From Bog-756 sp963734395 (GTDB taxonomy: Bacteria > Actinomycetota > Acidimicrobiia > Acidimicrobiales > RAAP-2): a stretch of 64,000 nucleotides of DNA. This document shows positions 52,772 to 62,780 of this stretch, piece by piece. The stretch lies in NCBI GenBank assembly GCA_963734395.1, contig CAVTGY010000001.1:193190-257189 (forward strand), given 5' to 3'. The notes below the pieces were generated by a model, which had not been told where the DNA came from, did no database searches, and worked only from the letters and a program-made list of their open reading frames with translations. Numbering within the stretch: position 1 is the stretch's first letter; each line of letters starts with the position of its first letter. Both the position numbers and the translations under genes were made by a program.

Positions 52772-54998
52772 GACGACTTGCCGGCCGCGAGCCCTCTCGC
52801 TCGCTTCTTGGCCGTCGAAGCACCGGCACCCGGGGCTGCATTGTTCCGGTCCCGCCCGGCGGAGCGCACGGCCTGCTTCCTGGTGGCCGTCTTCTTGACC
52901 GCACGCCGTTTGGCAGACACCTTCTTTGCCGCCTGCTTCCTCCCCGCCGCCTGCTTGGCGGCCGGCGTCTTGGCGGCCGCCGCTTGGCGGTCGGCGTTCG
53001 CTCGGCCTTGCGGTTGGACTTGTCCAACGACGCCGGCTGTACGCCGATGACCTCCTTGACCACGTGAGCGGCCAGACGGGACGGGTCGGTGTCCGCGCCG
53101 TCGACCAGCCTGGACAGGATGCTGCGAGTGTTGACGCTTCGGGGGTGACGACTGCCGACCGGCGCGCTCCTTCCCGAACTCATCGAGCGCTTGACCAGTC
53201 CGGCCATGACGTGGTTCGGTGAGGGCTTCTCCAGCCCGCCGATCTTCGAGGCCGAGTTGACCAACGAGACGTGGGAGAACGCCTGGGGAAAGTTGCCAAC
53301 CAGGCATCCGGCCACCGGGTCGTACTCCTCGGAAAGAAGCCCCAGGTCATTGCGCAGCCCCATCAGCCGGTCGAGTAGCTCGCGTGCGTCATGGTCGCGT
53401 CCCAACAGTGACAGACAGTCGGCCAACCAGAACGAACAGGCCAAAAAGGCCCCCTCCCGGCCGGATCAACCCGTCGACATCGCCGGTGTCGGCCGTGCGG
53501 TACCGCAACACGAATCCCCCGTCGACCAGTTCGCGTTCCACCGCTTCGATGGTTCCGCGCACCCGGGGATCGTGGGCGGGCAGGAAATCGACCAGCGGAA
53601 TCATCAGCAGACTGGCATCGAGCTCGTCCGATCCGTAGTACTGGGTGAACGAACCCTTGGCCGCATTGAAGCCCTGATCGCAGACCTGATCGTGAATCTC
53701 CTTGCGCACCAACTTCCACCGGGCGATCGGTCCCGTCGAGGTTGTGCGCCTCGGCTGTCTTGATGGCTCGGTCGATCGCCACCCAGGCCATCACCTTGGA
53801 GTGGGTGAAGTGTCGGCGGGGTCCGCGCACCTCCCATATGCCGTCGTCGGGCTCACGCCAACCATCCTCGAGGAACTCCATCAACGACAGCTGCAGTTCC
53901 CAGGTCGGGTTGTCGGCAGATTGGATCGCGTTGGAGGACTCGTAGAGCGCCGACATCACCTCGCCGTACACGTCCAACTGGAACTGCCCGGCGGCCGCAT
54001 TGCCGATTCGCACCGGTGCCGAGTTCTGGTAGCCCGGGAGCCAGTCGATCTCCCATTCGTCCAGTCGCCGCTCGCCGGCGGCTCCGTACATGATCTGCAT
54101 CTGGGCGGGATCACCGGCGATGGCCCGCAGGAGCCAGTCGCGCCAGGCCATCGCCTCGTGGTAGAAGCCTCCGCGCATCAGGGACTCGAGCGTGAGCGTC
54201 GCATCGCGCAGCCAGCAGAACCGGTAGTCCCAGTTTCGGTTCCCTCCCAGCGTTTCGGGGAGCGAGGTGGTGGCGGCGGCAACGATGCCTCCGGTGGGCT
54301 CGTAGGTCAGCGCCTTGAGCGTGATCAGTGAACGCACCACGGCGTCGCGGTACTCCCCTTCATAGGTGCACTGGGTCACCCAGTCGGACCACCACAGTTC
54401 GGTGTCCTGAATGGCATACGCAGCGTCGACCGGACGGGGAGGCTCCTCGCTCGCCGGGAACCAGGTCAGGGAGAACGGGATCTGCTGGCCTTCCCACACG
54501 GTGAATTCGGCAACGGTGGAGAAGTCCCGACCCTCGCAGGCCACCGGGGTCCACAGGGACAGTCCGTCGGGACCGGCGATGGCCTTGAGGCTCCCGTTCG
54601 GTCCGGTGGACCCACGGGATGATCTGGCCGTATCCGAACCGGATGGTGAGGGTCATCTCCATGGTCACCTTGCCCTTGACCCCCTCGACCAGGCGCACCA
54701 CCTCCGGGTGTTGCCGACGGATGGGCATGCAATCGACCACCCGGACCGACCCCTCGTCGGTGACGAACTCCGACTCGAGCACCAGGGTGTCGCCCCGGTA
54801 GTGGCGGTGGGTGGCGTTATGGGCGCCTTTGGGGGCCAGCTTCCACGACCCGTTGTCCTGGTCGCCGAGCAGCTTGGCGAAGCACGCGGCGGAGTCGAAC
54901 CGGGGCAGGCAGAGCCAGTCGATCGAACCGTCGCGGCCCACCAGCGCAGCTGTGTGAAGGTCGCCGATAATCCCGTAGTCCTCGATGGGAAGGGTCAT
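52768..54998 (-). CDS. GH15 glucoamylase/trehalase-like enzyme with lysine-rich tail, several frameshifts
   Basis: About 743 residues. ATG at 54998 begins TLPIEDYGIIGDLHTAALVGRDGSIDWLCLPRFDSAACFA. Next are GGNRNWDYRFCWLRDATLTLESL (active-site region with the acid Glu near TLES), EAMAWRDWLLRAI, SNAIQSADNPTWELQLSLMEFLEDGWREPDDGIWEVRGPRRHFTHSKVMAWVAIDRAIKTAE and LSEEYDPVAGCLVGNFPQAFSHVSLVNSA (the base Glu in SEEYDP). Breaks lie near 54600, 53730, 53455 and 52990. After the catalytic domain (about residue 600) the protein ends in AKTPAAKQAAGRKQAAKK, SAKRRAVKKTATRKQAVRS and AKKRARGLAAGKSS. GH15 proteins cleave trehalose or alpha-glucans; the tail is unusual. Confidence 0.88.
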
Positions 54999-55097
54999 GG
55001 TCCCATGTCTAGCCCGAGGCATACCCCGGTGGGATGCCATCCGGTGGGAAACGTTGTGCCGTCTCAACCGGGGAACGCGACGGCGGCGCTCGACCGC

Positions 55098-56268
55098 TCA
55101 ACCGGAGGTGCAGACACCGGTCGACACCGGGACTGGTCAGGCGGGCGGCCGCCATCACCCGGGAGCGCACTCCGGGAGAGGAGAGGGCGTACCCGATAGT
55201 CGCCGTTGGTGGTCGATCGCGAGAACACCACCCCGATGACCTCACCGTCGGGTTGGACCAGGGGACCACCCGAGTTTCCGGGACGGACCACGGCGTCGAT
55301 CTCATAGACGTTCCGGACGGTCAGGCCCTGGCCGTAGATGTCCCGTCCTTCGGCTTCGAAGTCGGCCATGACCCCGGCCGGGGTCACCGTGAACGGCCCG
55401 CCGCCCGGATAACCGAGGACAGCGGCCTGCACCCCGCGGGAGACCTGGTCGGGATCGAGCACCAGCGAGGGCTCGTTGATGCCACTGACCCGCATGACGG
55501 CCAGATCGTAGGAAGGATCGAACGACACCACCGTCGACCTGATGAACCCCGCTTCCGTCCTGGACGGTGGGGTGGGGGATGCCGGCGATCACGTGGGCGT
55601 TGGTCACCACCAGGCCGGGACCGACCACGAAGCCCGAACCCTCCTGGATCTGCCCGCACCCGTCACCGACCACCCTGACCGTGGAGGCCCCGGCGTTGGC
55701 GACCGCCTGCTGCATCTGGGTTCCCCCGGGCAGGGGGACCGGACCGGCGGACGGGGCCAGCTGTGCGAACGCCAGCGGAAAGCCCTCCGACGACAGGAAG
55801 CTCTGCACACGCGAGAACACCGACGGCGGGGCGGGCAGCACATCGTCGAGGGAACGGATGATGCGGGATTCGCTGATGGAGGAGCTGAGGTGGAGCGAGG
55901 AGTTGACCAGCGTGCTGGCCAACAGCCAGATCACCAGCAGCGAGGCGACCACCGCCACCCCCACCCCGAGCGCGGAGTCGACAGTCCCCAGTCTTCCCCG
56001 GTGCACCCGAACGAAGACGAGGTTGCCCACGATCCGGCCGGCCACCGCACCGATGGTGGCCGCGCCCAGCATGGTGACCAGGGCCACACTGCCCCGCGCG
56101 GGTTGGGACTGAACCCACCGCACGGTGACCGACGCCAGCCGGGCCCCGAAATAGAGGCCGAGCAGCAAGCCGCCGTAGGACAGCACCTGGACGATGGCTC
56201 CCAGTCGAAGCCCCCGGATGGCCGCCAGCGCCACCACGACCACTACCACCAGGTCGACGAAGATTCAC
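55098..56268 (-). CDS. marP: MarP-type membrane serine protease (CvpA + trypsin), several frameshifts
   Basis: About 390 residues. The N-terminal CvpA-like part has four helices (LVVVVVVALAAIRGLRLG, VQVLSYGGLLLGLYFGARL, VALVTMLGAATIGAVAGRIV, GVGVAVVASLLVIWLLAST). The trypsin domain has VVTNAHVIAG (His), YDLAVMRVSG (Asp) and RPGNSGGPL (Ser). FVVGPGLVVTN and EAVLGYPGGG-like AAVLGYPGGGPF are also typical. Breaks near 56262, 55545 and 55180 must be closed; the restored end reads STGVCTSG with the stop at 55098, and the two Cys (DGCGQIQ and GVC) may form the usual disulfide. MarP supports acid and envelope-stress resistance in mycobacteria. Confidence 0.87.
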
Positions 56269-56476
56269 CGTCTGCCACTCCCGGTGAGGTGAGTAATACC
56301 GTAAGACGCGGAAACCAAGGGAAGGCGAAGGGTCAAGACCACCGGCCAACGGTAGACGCCCCGTCTGCCGGCCGAGCGTCATCACCGATCATTCGAGGTC
56401 GGCGTGACAAGATCTCTGGCGGCACAGCCGAAGCGGATCGGGCCCATTTCGCATGACGATCGGCACAAGGGAGACG

Positions 56477-57830
56477 ATGAGGGGGACCAAACCATCAGCT
56501 GGCCGTCGGCCGGGCCCCCTGCGAATGCGCCTCGGTCGAGCGGGGGTAGTGGGGGTGTTGGTCCTGGTGGCGTCGGTTGCCGCATGCACATCATCAGCCT
56601 GACCAAGTCCGCTCCACCGTCAACCTTCGGTGCCGGATCGCCCTGGCATGGGCTCGTTCGCCTCGGTGGCGCTTCCTGCTCCGGTCAACTCCCTCACCGC
56701 CCTGGAGTGCGTGAACGCAATGCGCTGTTGGGCCGTGGGATCCACGGTGGGCGTGGGCGGCGCTCCCAATGGCGCGGCAATCATCACCACCGCCGACGGC
56801 GGAGTCCGGTGGTCCACCCAGGTCATTCCCCCCACGGTGGGCTACCTGTCCGCAATCGCCTGCAGTGACCCCCGGCACTGCACGGCCGTCGGTCAGGCCG
56901 GCCAGACCTCGGACGGGCAGTCGGTGGTCATCGCCACCAGTGACGCCGGCGGGTCGTGGACCCAGGCGCAGACGCCACCCGGGATCGTGGATGTCACCGC
57001 GGTCTCGTGCCAGCCCGACCGCCGGTGTCTGGCCATCGGGTCAACGGCCGCCGGTGGTGTGGCCCTGGTGTCCACTTCGGCGGGATCGACCTGGACGATG
57101 CAGGGTGCCCTGCCGTCGAACATCACCGGCGCCAACGACATCTCGTGTTCGAACGACCAGACCTGCTGGGTCACCGCTCAGACCGTGCTCAACCCCGACC
57201 ACGTGTCCGGAGCGATCGCCGTCACCACCGACGGCGGAGTCCTCGTGGGCGACCGAGGCCATACCCAACGGCGTCGGGATCCTCAACGGCGTCTCCTGCC
57301 TGGCCGGCTCTCCGACCGGCGCCGGTGCACTGCCCACCACCTCGACAGCGCCGACGACCACCGCCGGGCGGTATCACCGCATCTCCGTCGACAGCGCCGA
57401 CCACGTCGACCACGTCGACCACGTCGATCTCCGTCGGCCACCCCGACCACCGCCCGCGGTCGGCGTCGCCGGGATCAGCTGCGCGGTGGTGGGGACCACG
57501 GCTACCTCGCTCGATCGCCGGACGGTCCGGCCAGGGAGTCATCCTCACCACCGACAATGGCGGTGCCACCTGGACCAACCAGACGGTCACCGCCGCGGCC
57601 TCCCTGATGGACGTGTCCTGTACCGGTATCGGCTCGTGCGCGACGGGTGGGGAGCTCGGTGTCCTCATCGTCGGAGGCGGGGCTGGCCGTCCTCACCGGA
57701 TCGCCCCAACATCCGTGGCAACGACCGGCGGTGGTCGGCGCACCGCAACCCCTCACCGCGGTGAGTTGCCAGTCCTCCTCCCAGTGCGTGGTGGTCGGCG
57801 AGTCGATCCTCGAGTATCTGGCCGCGTTGA
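56477..57830 (+). CDS. Lipoprotein with BNR/YCF48-like beta-propeller repeats, frameshifted
   Basis: About 450 residues. ATG at 56477 begins a lipoprotein signal: VVGVLVLVASVAAC with the lipobox Cys at the end. As read, an in-frame TGA follows CTSSA, unless two small indels between 56600 and 56645 are assumed. The body has at least five repeats of the pattern SC....C.AVG...G..I.T.DGG..W..Q: ECVNAMRCWAVGSTVG, ACSDPRHCTAVGQAG, SCQPDRRCLAIGSTAAGG, SCSNDQTCWVTAQ, SCTGIGSCATGGELG, SCQSSSQCVVVGES. A linker PTTSTTSTTS lies near residue 310. Breaks near 57240, 57480, 57520 and 57670. Probably an exported binding protein. Confidence 0.7.
57399..57425 (+). repeat. Three tandem 9-bp units inside the lipoprotein gene
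   Basis: GACCACGTC is repeated three times without a mismatch and codes a Thr/Ser linker in the restored frame. Length variation here would leave the frame intact. Confidence 0.8.
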
Positions 57831-57835
57831 TCGGG

Positions 57836-58413
57836 GTGAGCTGGGATGGTGGCAGCTACCAGCGCGCTTCGACGCACTGGCCGCCTCCGGGGTCGACGTG
57901 CACGGCGAGGCCGATTTCGTCGCCCGGTGGAAGCCATCCTCGGTGCTCGATGCCGGTTGCGGAACCGGGCGGGTGGCCAGGGAGCTGGCCGCCAGGGGCA
58001 TCGAAACCGTGGGGGTGGACCGCGACCAGTCGATGATCGCCACCGCCCGAACGCTGGCCCCCGAGCTCACCTGGGTGCACGATGACCTCGCCTCGGTCGA
58101 CCTCCGCCGCCGTTTCGACGTGGTGGTGATGGCCGGAAACGTTCCGGTGTTCACTCCCGAGGGCACCCACGCGTCACTGGTGGCCGGCTGCGCCCGGCAT
58201 CTCGGGCAAGGTGGGCGATTGATTGCCGGGTTCCAGCTCGACCGGGGCTACTCACTGGCCGACTACGACCAGCACTGCGGACAGTCCGGTCTGGTGTGCA
58301 CCGGGCGGTGGGCCACCTGGTCGGGTGACCCGTACTCCGAGGGTGACAATTATGCGGTGTCCGTACACCAGCGTGCCCCGGGGGGTCCGGCCCCGCTCAA
58401 CTCCTCCCGGTAG
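57836..58413 (+). CDS. Class I SAM-dependent methyltransferase, one frameshift
   Basis: About 192 residues. GTG at 57836 begins VSWDGGSYQR; a base is missing near 57868 (CGCGC where CGCCGC is expected), after which the typical RFDALAASGVDVHGEADFV, SVLDAGCGTGRVARELAARG (motif I), GVDRDQSMIATARTLAP, RFDVVVMAGNVPVF and LGQGGRLIAGFQLDRGYSLADYD follow. It belongs to a group of small actinobacterial methyltransferases of unknown substrate. The start lies 5 bp after the lipoprotein stop. Confidence 0.82.
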
Positions 58414-58501
58414 TTGGCCAACGGCCACGTGGCGCAAGCTCAAGACCGAGCCGGACGACACCAACATGCTCTGCGAACATGAGGGCTCCAGAAAGGACAC
58501 C

Positions 58502-59867
58502 ATGCGAAATCCGATGTTCGTCTATGACGAGCAGCTCACCTCGCTCATCCTCGACTATTGCCGATGGCGACTGGCGCTCGACCCGGTGCCCCTGGATTTC
58601 GGGGGCGCTCAGGTGTCGGCTCTCCAAGCCAGCTTGAAGGGCCTGATCAACAGAGGCGGGTCCAGACCCGAGACGGTCATGGAGATCTTCGACCAACATC
58701 TGGCCACCGCGGTGATCTCCTGCGACAGCCCCCGCTTTCTCTCGTTCATTCCGGCCGCGCCGACCAAGGCCGCGCTGCTGTTCGACATGGTGGTGGCCTG
58801 CTCGTCGTTGCAGGGAACGTCGTGGATGGAGGCGGCGGGAGCGGTCGGTGCAGAGAACCAGGCCCTGCGGGTCCTTTCCGATCTGGCCGGGCTTCCCCCG
58901 GAGTCGGGCGGGTGCTTCGTCTCCGGAGGTTCCGCCGGCAACCTGTCGGCGTTGATGGTGGCCAGAGACACCGCCTCCCATCGCCGGGGAGGCGGTGCGC
59001 CGGATCGTCCTCTCATCGCCATCAGCGAGGAGGCCCACTCGTCGGTGGGCAAGGCGCTGGCGGTGCTCGGGGTCGAGGCATTGACGGTGCCGTGCCAGAA
59101 CCATCGGATGACCGGAGAGGGCTTGGCCGCCACCCTCGCCGGCCACCCGAGAGGGGAAGACGCCATCGGTGTGGTGGCCACCGCCGGCACCACCAACGCC
59201 GGGATCATCGACGACCTGGCCGGGATCGGCGACAGTCGCCCGCCGCCGATCGCTCTGGTTCCACGTCGACGGCGCCTACGGCTGCGCCGCGCTCTTCGCC
59301 CCGTCGGTCCGGGACCGATTCGAGGGCATCGAGACGGCGGATTCGCTGGTGGTGGATCCACACAAGTGGCTGTTCGCACCCTTCGACTGTGCCGCGCTCA
59401 TCTACCGACAGCCCCGCCTGGCCAAGGCGGTCCACACCCAGGACGCCTCCTACCTCGAGGTGCTCCACCGTGATGACCCCGACGTCTGGAATCCCAGCGA
59501 CTACGCCTTCCACCTCACCCGCCGGGCCCGCGGCCTGCCGTTGTGGTTCTCGCTGGCGGTCAACGGTACCGACGCCTACGGTGACGCCATCGAGACGGTG
59601 CTGGCGACAACCCAGGCGGCCGCCGATCTCATCGAGCGGACACCCCACCTCGAGCTGGTGCGCCGTCCGGAGCTGTCGGTGGTGCTGTTCCGCCGACTGG
59701 GTTGGGACCGGGACCGCTACGAGGCCTGGTCATCGCAGATCCTCGCCGACCAGATCGGCTTCGTGGTCCCGACCAGCTGGGAGGACCAGCCGGTGGGGCG
59801 GTTGGCGCTCCTCCACCCGGACACCACGCCGGCCATCATCGAAGAGATCCTCGCCACCACCTACTGA
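58502..59867 (+). CDS. Group II pyridoxal-5'-phosphate decarboxylase, one frameshift
   Basis: About 454 residues. AADC-like fold: SPRFLSFIPAAPTKAALLFDMVVACSSLQGTSWMEAAGAVGAENQALRVL, GGCFVSGGSAGNLSALMVARD, SSVGKALAVLGVEALTVP, TAGTTNAGIIDDL, WFHVDGAYGCAAL, and the PLP-binding Lys in SLVVDPHKWLFAPFDCA. The break near 59245 falls just before WFHVDGAYG. Such enzymes decarboxylate aromatic or acidic amino acids. ATG at 58502 follows AAAGGA. An APC permease lies two genes downstream. A tandem repeat (59865-59914) follows the stop. Confidence 0.88.
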
Positions 59868-59914
59868 GCACGTCTATTGAGCAAGGACTGTTGAGTAAGG
59901 CCCACTGAGCAAGG
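59865..59914 (+). repeat. Degenerate tandem repeat across the decarboxylase stop codon
   Basis: TGAGCACG, TGAGCAAGG, TGAGTAAGG and TGAGCAAGG start at 59865, 59878, 59892 and 59906, a period of 13-14 bp. The first TGA is the decarboxylase stop. No structure is evident; it may be a slippage product. Confidence 0.6.
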
Positions 59915-60020
59915 CCGTGCTTGACTCTGCGATGGCGGTTACGGTGCCGCGGTCACCGTCCCCAACCGCCGACGGCACCTGCGCTGAACACACGTCGGCC
60001 CGGCCCGAGGAGGAGGCGAG

Positions 60021-61108
60021 ATGGCATCTGAGGTCCGAGGCGTCGTGGCCATGGCCAAGGGAGAACCGGTCACCACCGTCACCGTCGTGGTGCCCGATCC
60101 GGGACCGGGTGAAGCCGTTGGTCACCGTGCAGGCCTGTGGGGTGTGCCACACCGACCTCCACTACCGGGAAGGTGGCATCAACGACGACTTCCCCTTCCT
60201 CCTCGGTCACGAGGCGGCCGGGGTGGTCGAAGCGGTGGGAGCCGGTGTCACCTCGGTGCAGCCGGGGGACTTCGTCGTGCTCAACTGGCGCGCGGTGTGC
60301 GGCGAGTGCCGGTCGTGCCGGCGGGGACGGCCCTGGTACTGCTTCGACACCCACAACGCCACCCAGAAGATGACCCTGGACGACGGGACGCCACTCTCCG
60401 CCGCCCTGGGCATCGGTGCCTTCGCCGAAAAGACGCTGGTGGCAGCCGGCCAGTGCACCAAGGTCGACCCCTCGGCCCGGCCCGAGGCCGTCGGTCTGCT
60501 CGGGTGCGGGGTGATGGCCGGGCTGGGCTCGGCCCTGCTGACCGGGAACGTGGGGATGGGTGAAACGGTGGCCGTCTTCGGCTGTGGCGGCGTCGGATGC
60601 GCGGCCATCGCCGGCTCCCGGCTGGCCGGGGCGTCGACGATCGTGGGCATCGATCTCGATCCGGGCAAGCTCGAGCTGGCCCGGGAGTTCGGCGCCACCC
60701 ACGTGGTCGACGCTGTCCACCGAGGAGGTGGTCGACGCGGTCAGGAGCCTGACCGGTGGCAACGGCGCCGACGTGTGCATCGAGGCGGTGGGGAACCCGA
60801 CGGTGTTCGAACAGGCCTTCTACGCTCGCGACCTGGCCGGCACCCTGGTCCAGGTGGGCGTGCCCACACCCGACATGCGGATCGACCTCCCGATGATCGA
60901 CTTCTTCGGACGGGGCGGGCGCCTCAAACCCAGCTGGTACGGCGACTGCCTCCCGTCGCGGGACTTTCCGATGCTGGTCGACCTCTACCTGCAGGGGCGT
61001 CTCGACCTCGACCGGTTCGTCTCCGAGACCATCGGCCTGGCCGACGTCGAAGAGGCCTTTCACCGCATGGAGCGGGGAGAGGTGCTGCGTTCGGTCGTGG
61101 TCATCTGA
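60021..61108 (+). CDS. mscR: S-(hydroxymethyl)mycothiol dehydrogenase, two frameshifts
   Basis: About 362 residues. Zinc-dependent alcohol dehydrogenase oxidising the formaldehyde-mycothiol adduct or reducing nitrosomycothiol. MASEVRGVVAMAKGEPV and PDPGPGEA start the protein; then QACGVCHTDLHYREGGINDDFPFLLGHEAAG (catalytic zinc ligands), NWRAVCGECRSCRRGRPWYCFD (structural zinc Cys), NATQKMTLDDGTPLSAALGIGAFAEKTLV, VFGCGGVGCAAIAG (NAD fold), GVPTPDMRIDLPMIDFFGRGGRLKPSWYGDCLPSRDFP and EAFHRMERGEVLRSVVVI. These segments are diagnostic of MscR over other ADHs. Breaks near 60110 and 60715. GAGGAGGAGG precedes the ATG. Its stop shares the A of the permease ATG. Confidence 0.93.
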
Positions 61109-62727
61109 TGATCGAGCGGGCAACTCCCGCCACAACCGGCGACGGCCTCACCCGCAACGTCGGATTCCTCGGGCTGCTGCTCACCTCGGAGGGGTCGATC
61201 ATCGGATCGGGATGGCTGTTCGGGGCGCTCGCTTGCGCCACCCTCGGCGGGCCGGCGGCCATCATCGCCTGGCTCATCGGGTCGGTGGCGGTCATCCTGC
61301 TGGCCCTGGTCCACGCCGAGCTCGGGGGGATGTTCCCGGTCAGCGGGGGGACCACTCGCTTCCCCTACTACGCCTTCGGAGGGCTGGCCGGCGCATCGTT
61401 CGGGTGGTTCTCGTGGCTGCAGGCGGTGGGCACCGCCCCCATCGAGGTGGAGGCGGCCCTCACCTATACCTCCAACTACTGGCACGGCCTGACCCACACG
61501 GTCAACGGCACGGTGGTGCTCACCGCGACCGGGTACCTGGCGGCCACGGTGATGATGGCCCTCTTCGTGGTGGCCAACCTGTTCGGGATCCGCTACCTGG
61601 TGCGGGCCAACAACGCCATCACCACCTGGAAGGTGATCATCCCCACCCTGACCATCGTCGTGTTGTTCTTCACCCACTTCGACACCTCCAACTTCACCCG
61701 TGCCGGCGGCTTCGCCCCCTTCGGGCTGCACGGCGTCCTCAGCGCGGTGAGCGACGGGGGTGCGGTGTTCGCCCTGGTCGGCTTCGAGCAGGCGGTGCAG
61801 TTGGGCGGGGAGAGCAGGAACCCCCAACGGGACATGCCCCGGGCGGTGATCTTCTCCATGCTGATCGGGGCCACCATCTATCTGCTCCTGCAGGTGGTGT
61901 TCATCGGGGCACTCCCCCACCAGGCCCTGGCCCACGGGTGGGGCAACATCTCCTTCACCGGCATCTTCGGGCCGTTCGCCGGACTGGCCAAGGGGCTCGG
62001 CCTGGCCTGGCTGGCCTACATCCTCTACGCCGACGCCATCATCGCCCCGGCCGGGTCCGGGCTCATCTACACCACCACCACCAGCCGGATCACCTTCGGC
62101 ATGAGCAAGAACGGCCACGTGCCGTCCATCTTCGAGAAGACCACCAAGAAATCGAACATCCCGCTCTTCGGGCTCATCTTCACCTTCCTGATGGGACTGT
62201 TGCTCTTCCTCCCCTTCCCCGGGTGGCAGAAACTGGTCGGGTTCATCACCTCGGCCACCGTGCTCATGTACGCCGGCGCGCCGCTGGCCCTCGGCGCCCT
62301 CCGGCTCCAGAAGCCCGATGCCGAGCGCCCCTACCGACTGCCCTGGGCCGCGGTCCTCGCCCCGCTGTCGTTCGTCTCGGCCAGCCTGATCATCTACTGG
62401 AGCGGGTGGGAGGTGGTCTGGAAGCTGATGGTGGCAGTCCTTCTCGGCTACGTCCTGATGGGGATCTCACGGATCACCCACGCCAACCCGGTCCACACGC
62501 CGTTGGACTGGTCGGCGGCCATCTGGCTCTGGCCCTATCTGGCCGGGTTGACCCTCATCTCCTACTTCGGGCAGTTCGAGGGCGGGCGGATGGACATCCC
62601 CTTCTACTGGGACCTGGTGGTGGTGGCCGTCTGGAGCCTCGTCGTCTACGCCACCGCCATCCGGCTACGTCTCCCCGAGGAGAAGGTCGACCAGTACGCG
62701 GCCGGGGTCTACGGCTTCGAGAGCTGA
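61108..62727 (+). CDS. APC-superfamily amino-acid permease
   Basis: A 539-residue transporter with about 12 helices. It starts GFLGLLLTSEGSIIGSGWLFGA (helix 1 with the GSG unwinding point), and includes HAELGGMFPVSGGTTRFPYYAFGG (the substrate/sodium loop between helices 2 and 3), FALVGFEQAVQLGGESRNPQRDMPRAV, and LYADAIIAPAGSGLIYTTTTSR. PLALGALRLQKPDAERPYRLPWA is a family signature. ATG at 61108 overlaps the mscR stop. A PLP decarboxylase lies two genes upstream, so import of an amino acid for decarboxylation is possible. No frame breaks. Confidence 0.9.
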   Translation: MIERATPATTGDGLTRNVGFLGLLLTSEGSIIGSGWLFGALACATLGGPAAIIAWLIGSVAVILLALVHAELGGMFPVSGGTTRFPYYAFGGLAGASFGWFSWLQAVGTAPIEVEAALTYTSNYWHGLTHTVNGTVVLTATGYLAATVMMALFVVANLFGIRYLVRANNAITTWKVIIPTLTIVVLFFTHFDTSNFTRAGGFAPFGLHGVLSAVSDGGAVFALVGFEQAVQLGGESRNPQRDMPRAVIFSMLIGATIYLLLQVVFIGALPHQALAHGWGNISFTGIFGPFAGLAKGLGLAWLAYILYADAIIAPAGSGLIYTTTTSRITFGMSKNGHVPSIFEKTTKKSNIPLFGLIFTFLMGLLLFLPFPGWQKLVGFITSATVLMYAGAPLALGALRLQKPDAERPYRLPWAAVLAPLSFVSASLIIYWSGWEVVWKLMVAVLLGYVLMGISRITHANPVHTPLDWSAAIWLWPYLAGLTLISYFGQFEGGRMDIPFYWDLVVVAVWSLVVYATAIRLRLPEEKVDQYAAGVYGFES

Positions 62728-62754
62728 GCTCGCCGGGCCGGCCCCGGGAAGACG

Positions 62755-62779
62755 TCGGGTTCAGCCGGGCTGAACCCGA
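62755..62779. terminator. Perfect hairpin between convergent genes
   Basis: TCGGGTTCAGCC (62755-62766) and GGCTGAACCCGA (62768-62779) are exact inverted copies around a single G, between the convergent APC permease and SnoaL-like genes. Probably a bidirectional terminator. Confidence 0.72.
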
Positions 62780-62780
62780 C

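Noticed and set aside
57399..57425. Start of a CRISPR array
   Set aside because: Three contiguous 9-bp units without spacers; a coding linker repeat. No array or cas gene was seen anywhere in the window.
59917..61107. N-terminal extension of the APC permease reaching back through mscR
   Set aside because: The extension is simply the middle frame of the frameshifted mscR gene; the permease starts at 61108.
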